Shown here: one piece after another, positions 63,600-64,000 of the stretch | Layout of the letters: every line of letters begins with the position of its first letter | How positions within the stretch are numbered: the first letter of the stretch is position 1 | Origin: Euglena gracilis | Taxonomy: Eukaryota; Euglenida; Euglenophyceae; Euglenales | NCBI GenBank assembly: GCA_039621445.1 | Contig: CP154954.1 | Location: 21,066,642 to 21,130,641, forward strand | Length of the DNA stretch: 64,000 bases | Direction of reading: 5' to 3' | Program-made: the position numbers and the translations under genes | The notes under the pieces: generated by a model | Databases searched by the model: none | What the model was told of the DNA's origin: nothing | What the model saw: only the letters and a program-made list of their open reading frames with translations

Positions 63600-64000
63600 C
63601 GCGGGCGGCGACCGGAAGGGAGGCGGGGCTGGGGAGGCCCACGACGCGGGGGTTGGGCGGGTGGATCCTGTTCGAACCCTTGTCCAATGGTGGTACTTTC
63701 ATGTTTGAAAAAAGTTTCATTTTTATTTTCATTTTCATTTTTTTTATTTTAATTTTCATTCTTTCATTTTCATGTTAAATTTTCATGTTTGTTTGAGGGA
63801 CGGGCACGGATCAATTCCATGCAAGCATCACAGGCCAAACAAAATCATGAAACTGAGGGATCTGCCGAAAAAAAATTCAGATCCGGTCCTTGACCTGCGA
63901 GAGGGAACCTATCACCCACAGCGGATACGTTGGCCCCATGTCCCTGCAGTTCCCACAGAGATTGATTTGCATCGTTAGTCCTGCCACCCTGAAAGCTTTT
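63600..64000. other. Upstream of the RRM gene
   Basis: GC-rich to about 63670, then a TTTTCATT-type run (63705-63785). It probably contains the RRM promoter. No motif assigned. Confidence 0.35.

Overview
The window is nuclear DNA from a microbial eukaryote. Its genes are split by introns, it carries three DIRS-type tyrosine-recombinase retroelements, a chromodomain-type Ty3/gypsy element, long (AC)n and (TGCG)n microsatellites, and many homopolymer runs. The lineage cannot be fixed from the sequence. Introns shaped like TIR transposons recall the 'introners' described in some stramenopile, dinoflagellate and prasinophyte genomes, but that is only a hint.

Left half (1-31,838), transposon nests. 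A plus-strand DIRS element (DIRS-1: gag, RT, RNase H, start of a tyrosine recombinase) is split by a complete 16.8-kb minus-strand chromovirus at 2539-19318. That element has LTRs, a 5-bp AAAAG target duplication, PBS, PPT, gag, protease, RT, RNase H, integrase and chromodomain, plus an unrecognised, uninterrupted 1589-codon ORF downstream of pol. DIRS-1 ends against a minus-strand DIRS-3 fragment (20.75-22.9 kb). DIRS-2 follows on the minus strand (22.9-31.8 kb). It is itself split by a 3.8-kb non-autonomous LTR element (25885-29659), contains an internally inverted segment, and that segment holds a 333-bp insert with a tRNA-like Pol III region.

Right half (31.8-64 kb), four host genes, all on the minus strand: a GT8/glycogenin-like glycosyltransferase (about 42.2 to 32.08 kb), adenylate kinase 6 (47.85 to at most 44.36 kb), a DDX5-like DEAD-box RNA helicase (59.10 to 48.43 kb) and a single-RRM protein (63.58 to 60.17 kb). 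The last two could be one gene. Exons are short, GC-rich islands in long low-complexity introns. All four look like housekeeping functions (carbohydrate priming, ribosome/adenylate metabolism, RNA remodelling, RNA binding) and show no operon-like link.

Most interesting signals. (1) Two intron classes occur in the same genes. Some are ordinary GT-AG. Others lack GT-AG but start and end with terminal inverted repeats, usually beginning CAG, and are flanked by 8-bp direct repeats. Removing the element plus one 8-bp copy restores the conserved reading frame. The best case (62278-63497) has a perfect 13-bp TIR and a perfect 8-bp duplication. (2) The chromovirus is studded with perfect short hairpins with small recurring loops (TTT, TTCAT, GTAAT, CGCTTA on the plus strand), in coding and non-coding parts alike. 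They are rare elsewhere in the window.
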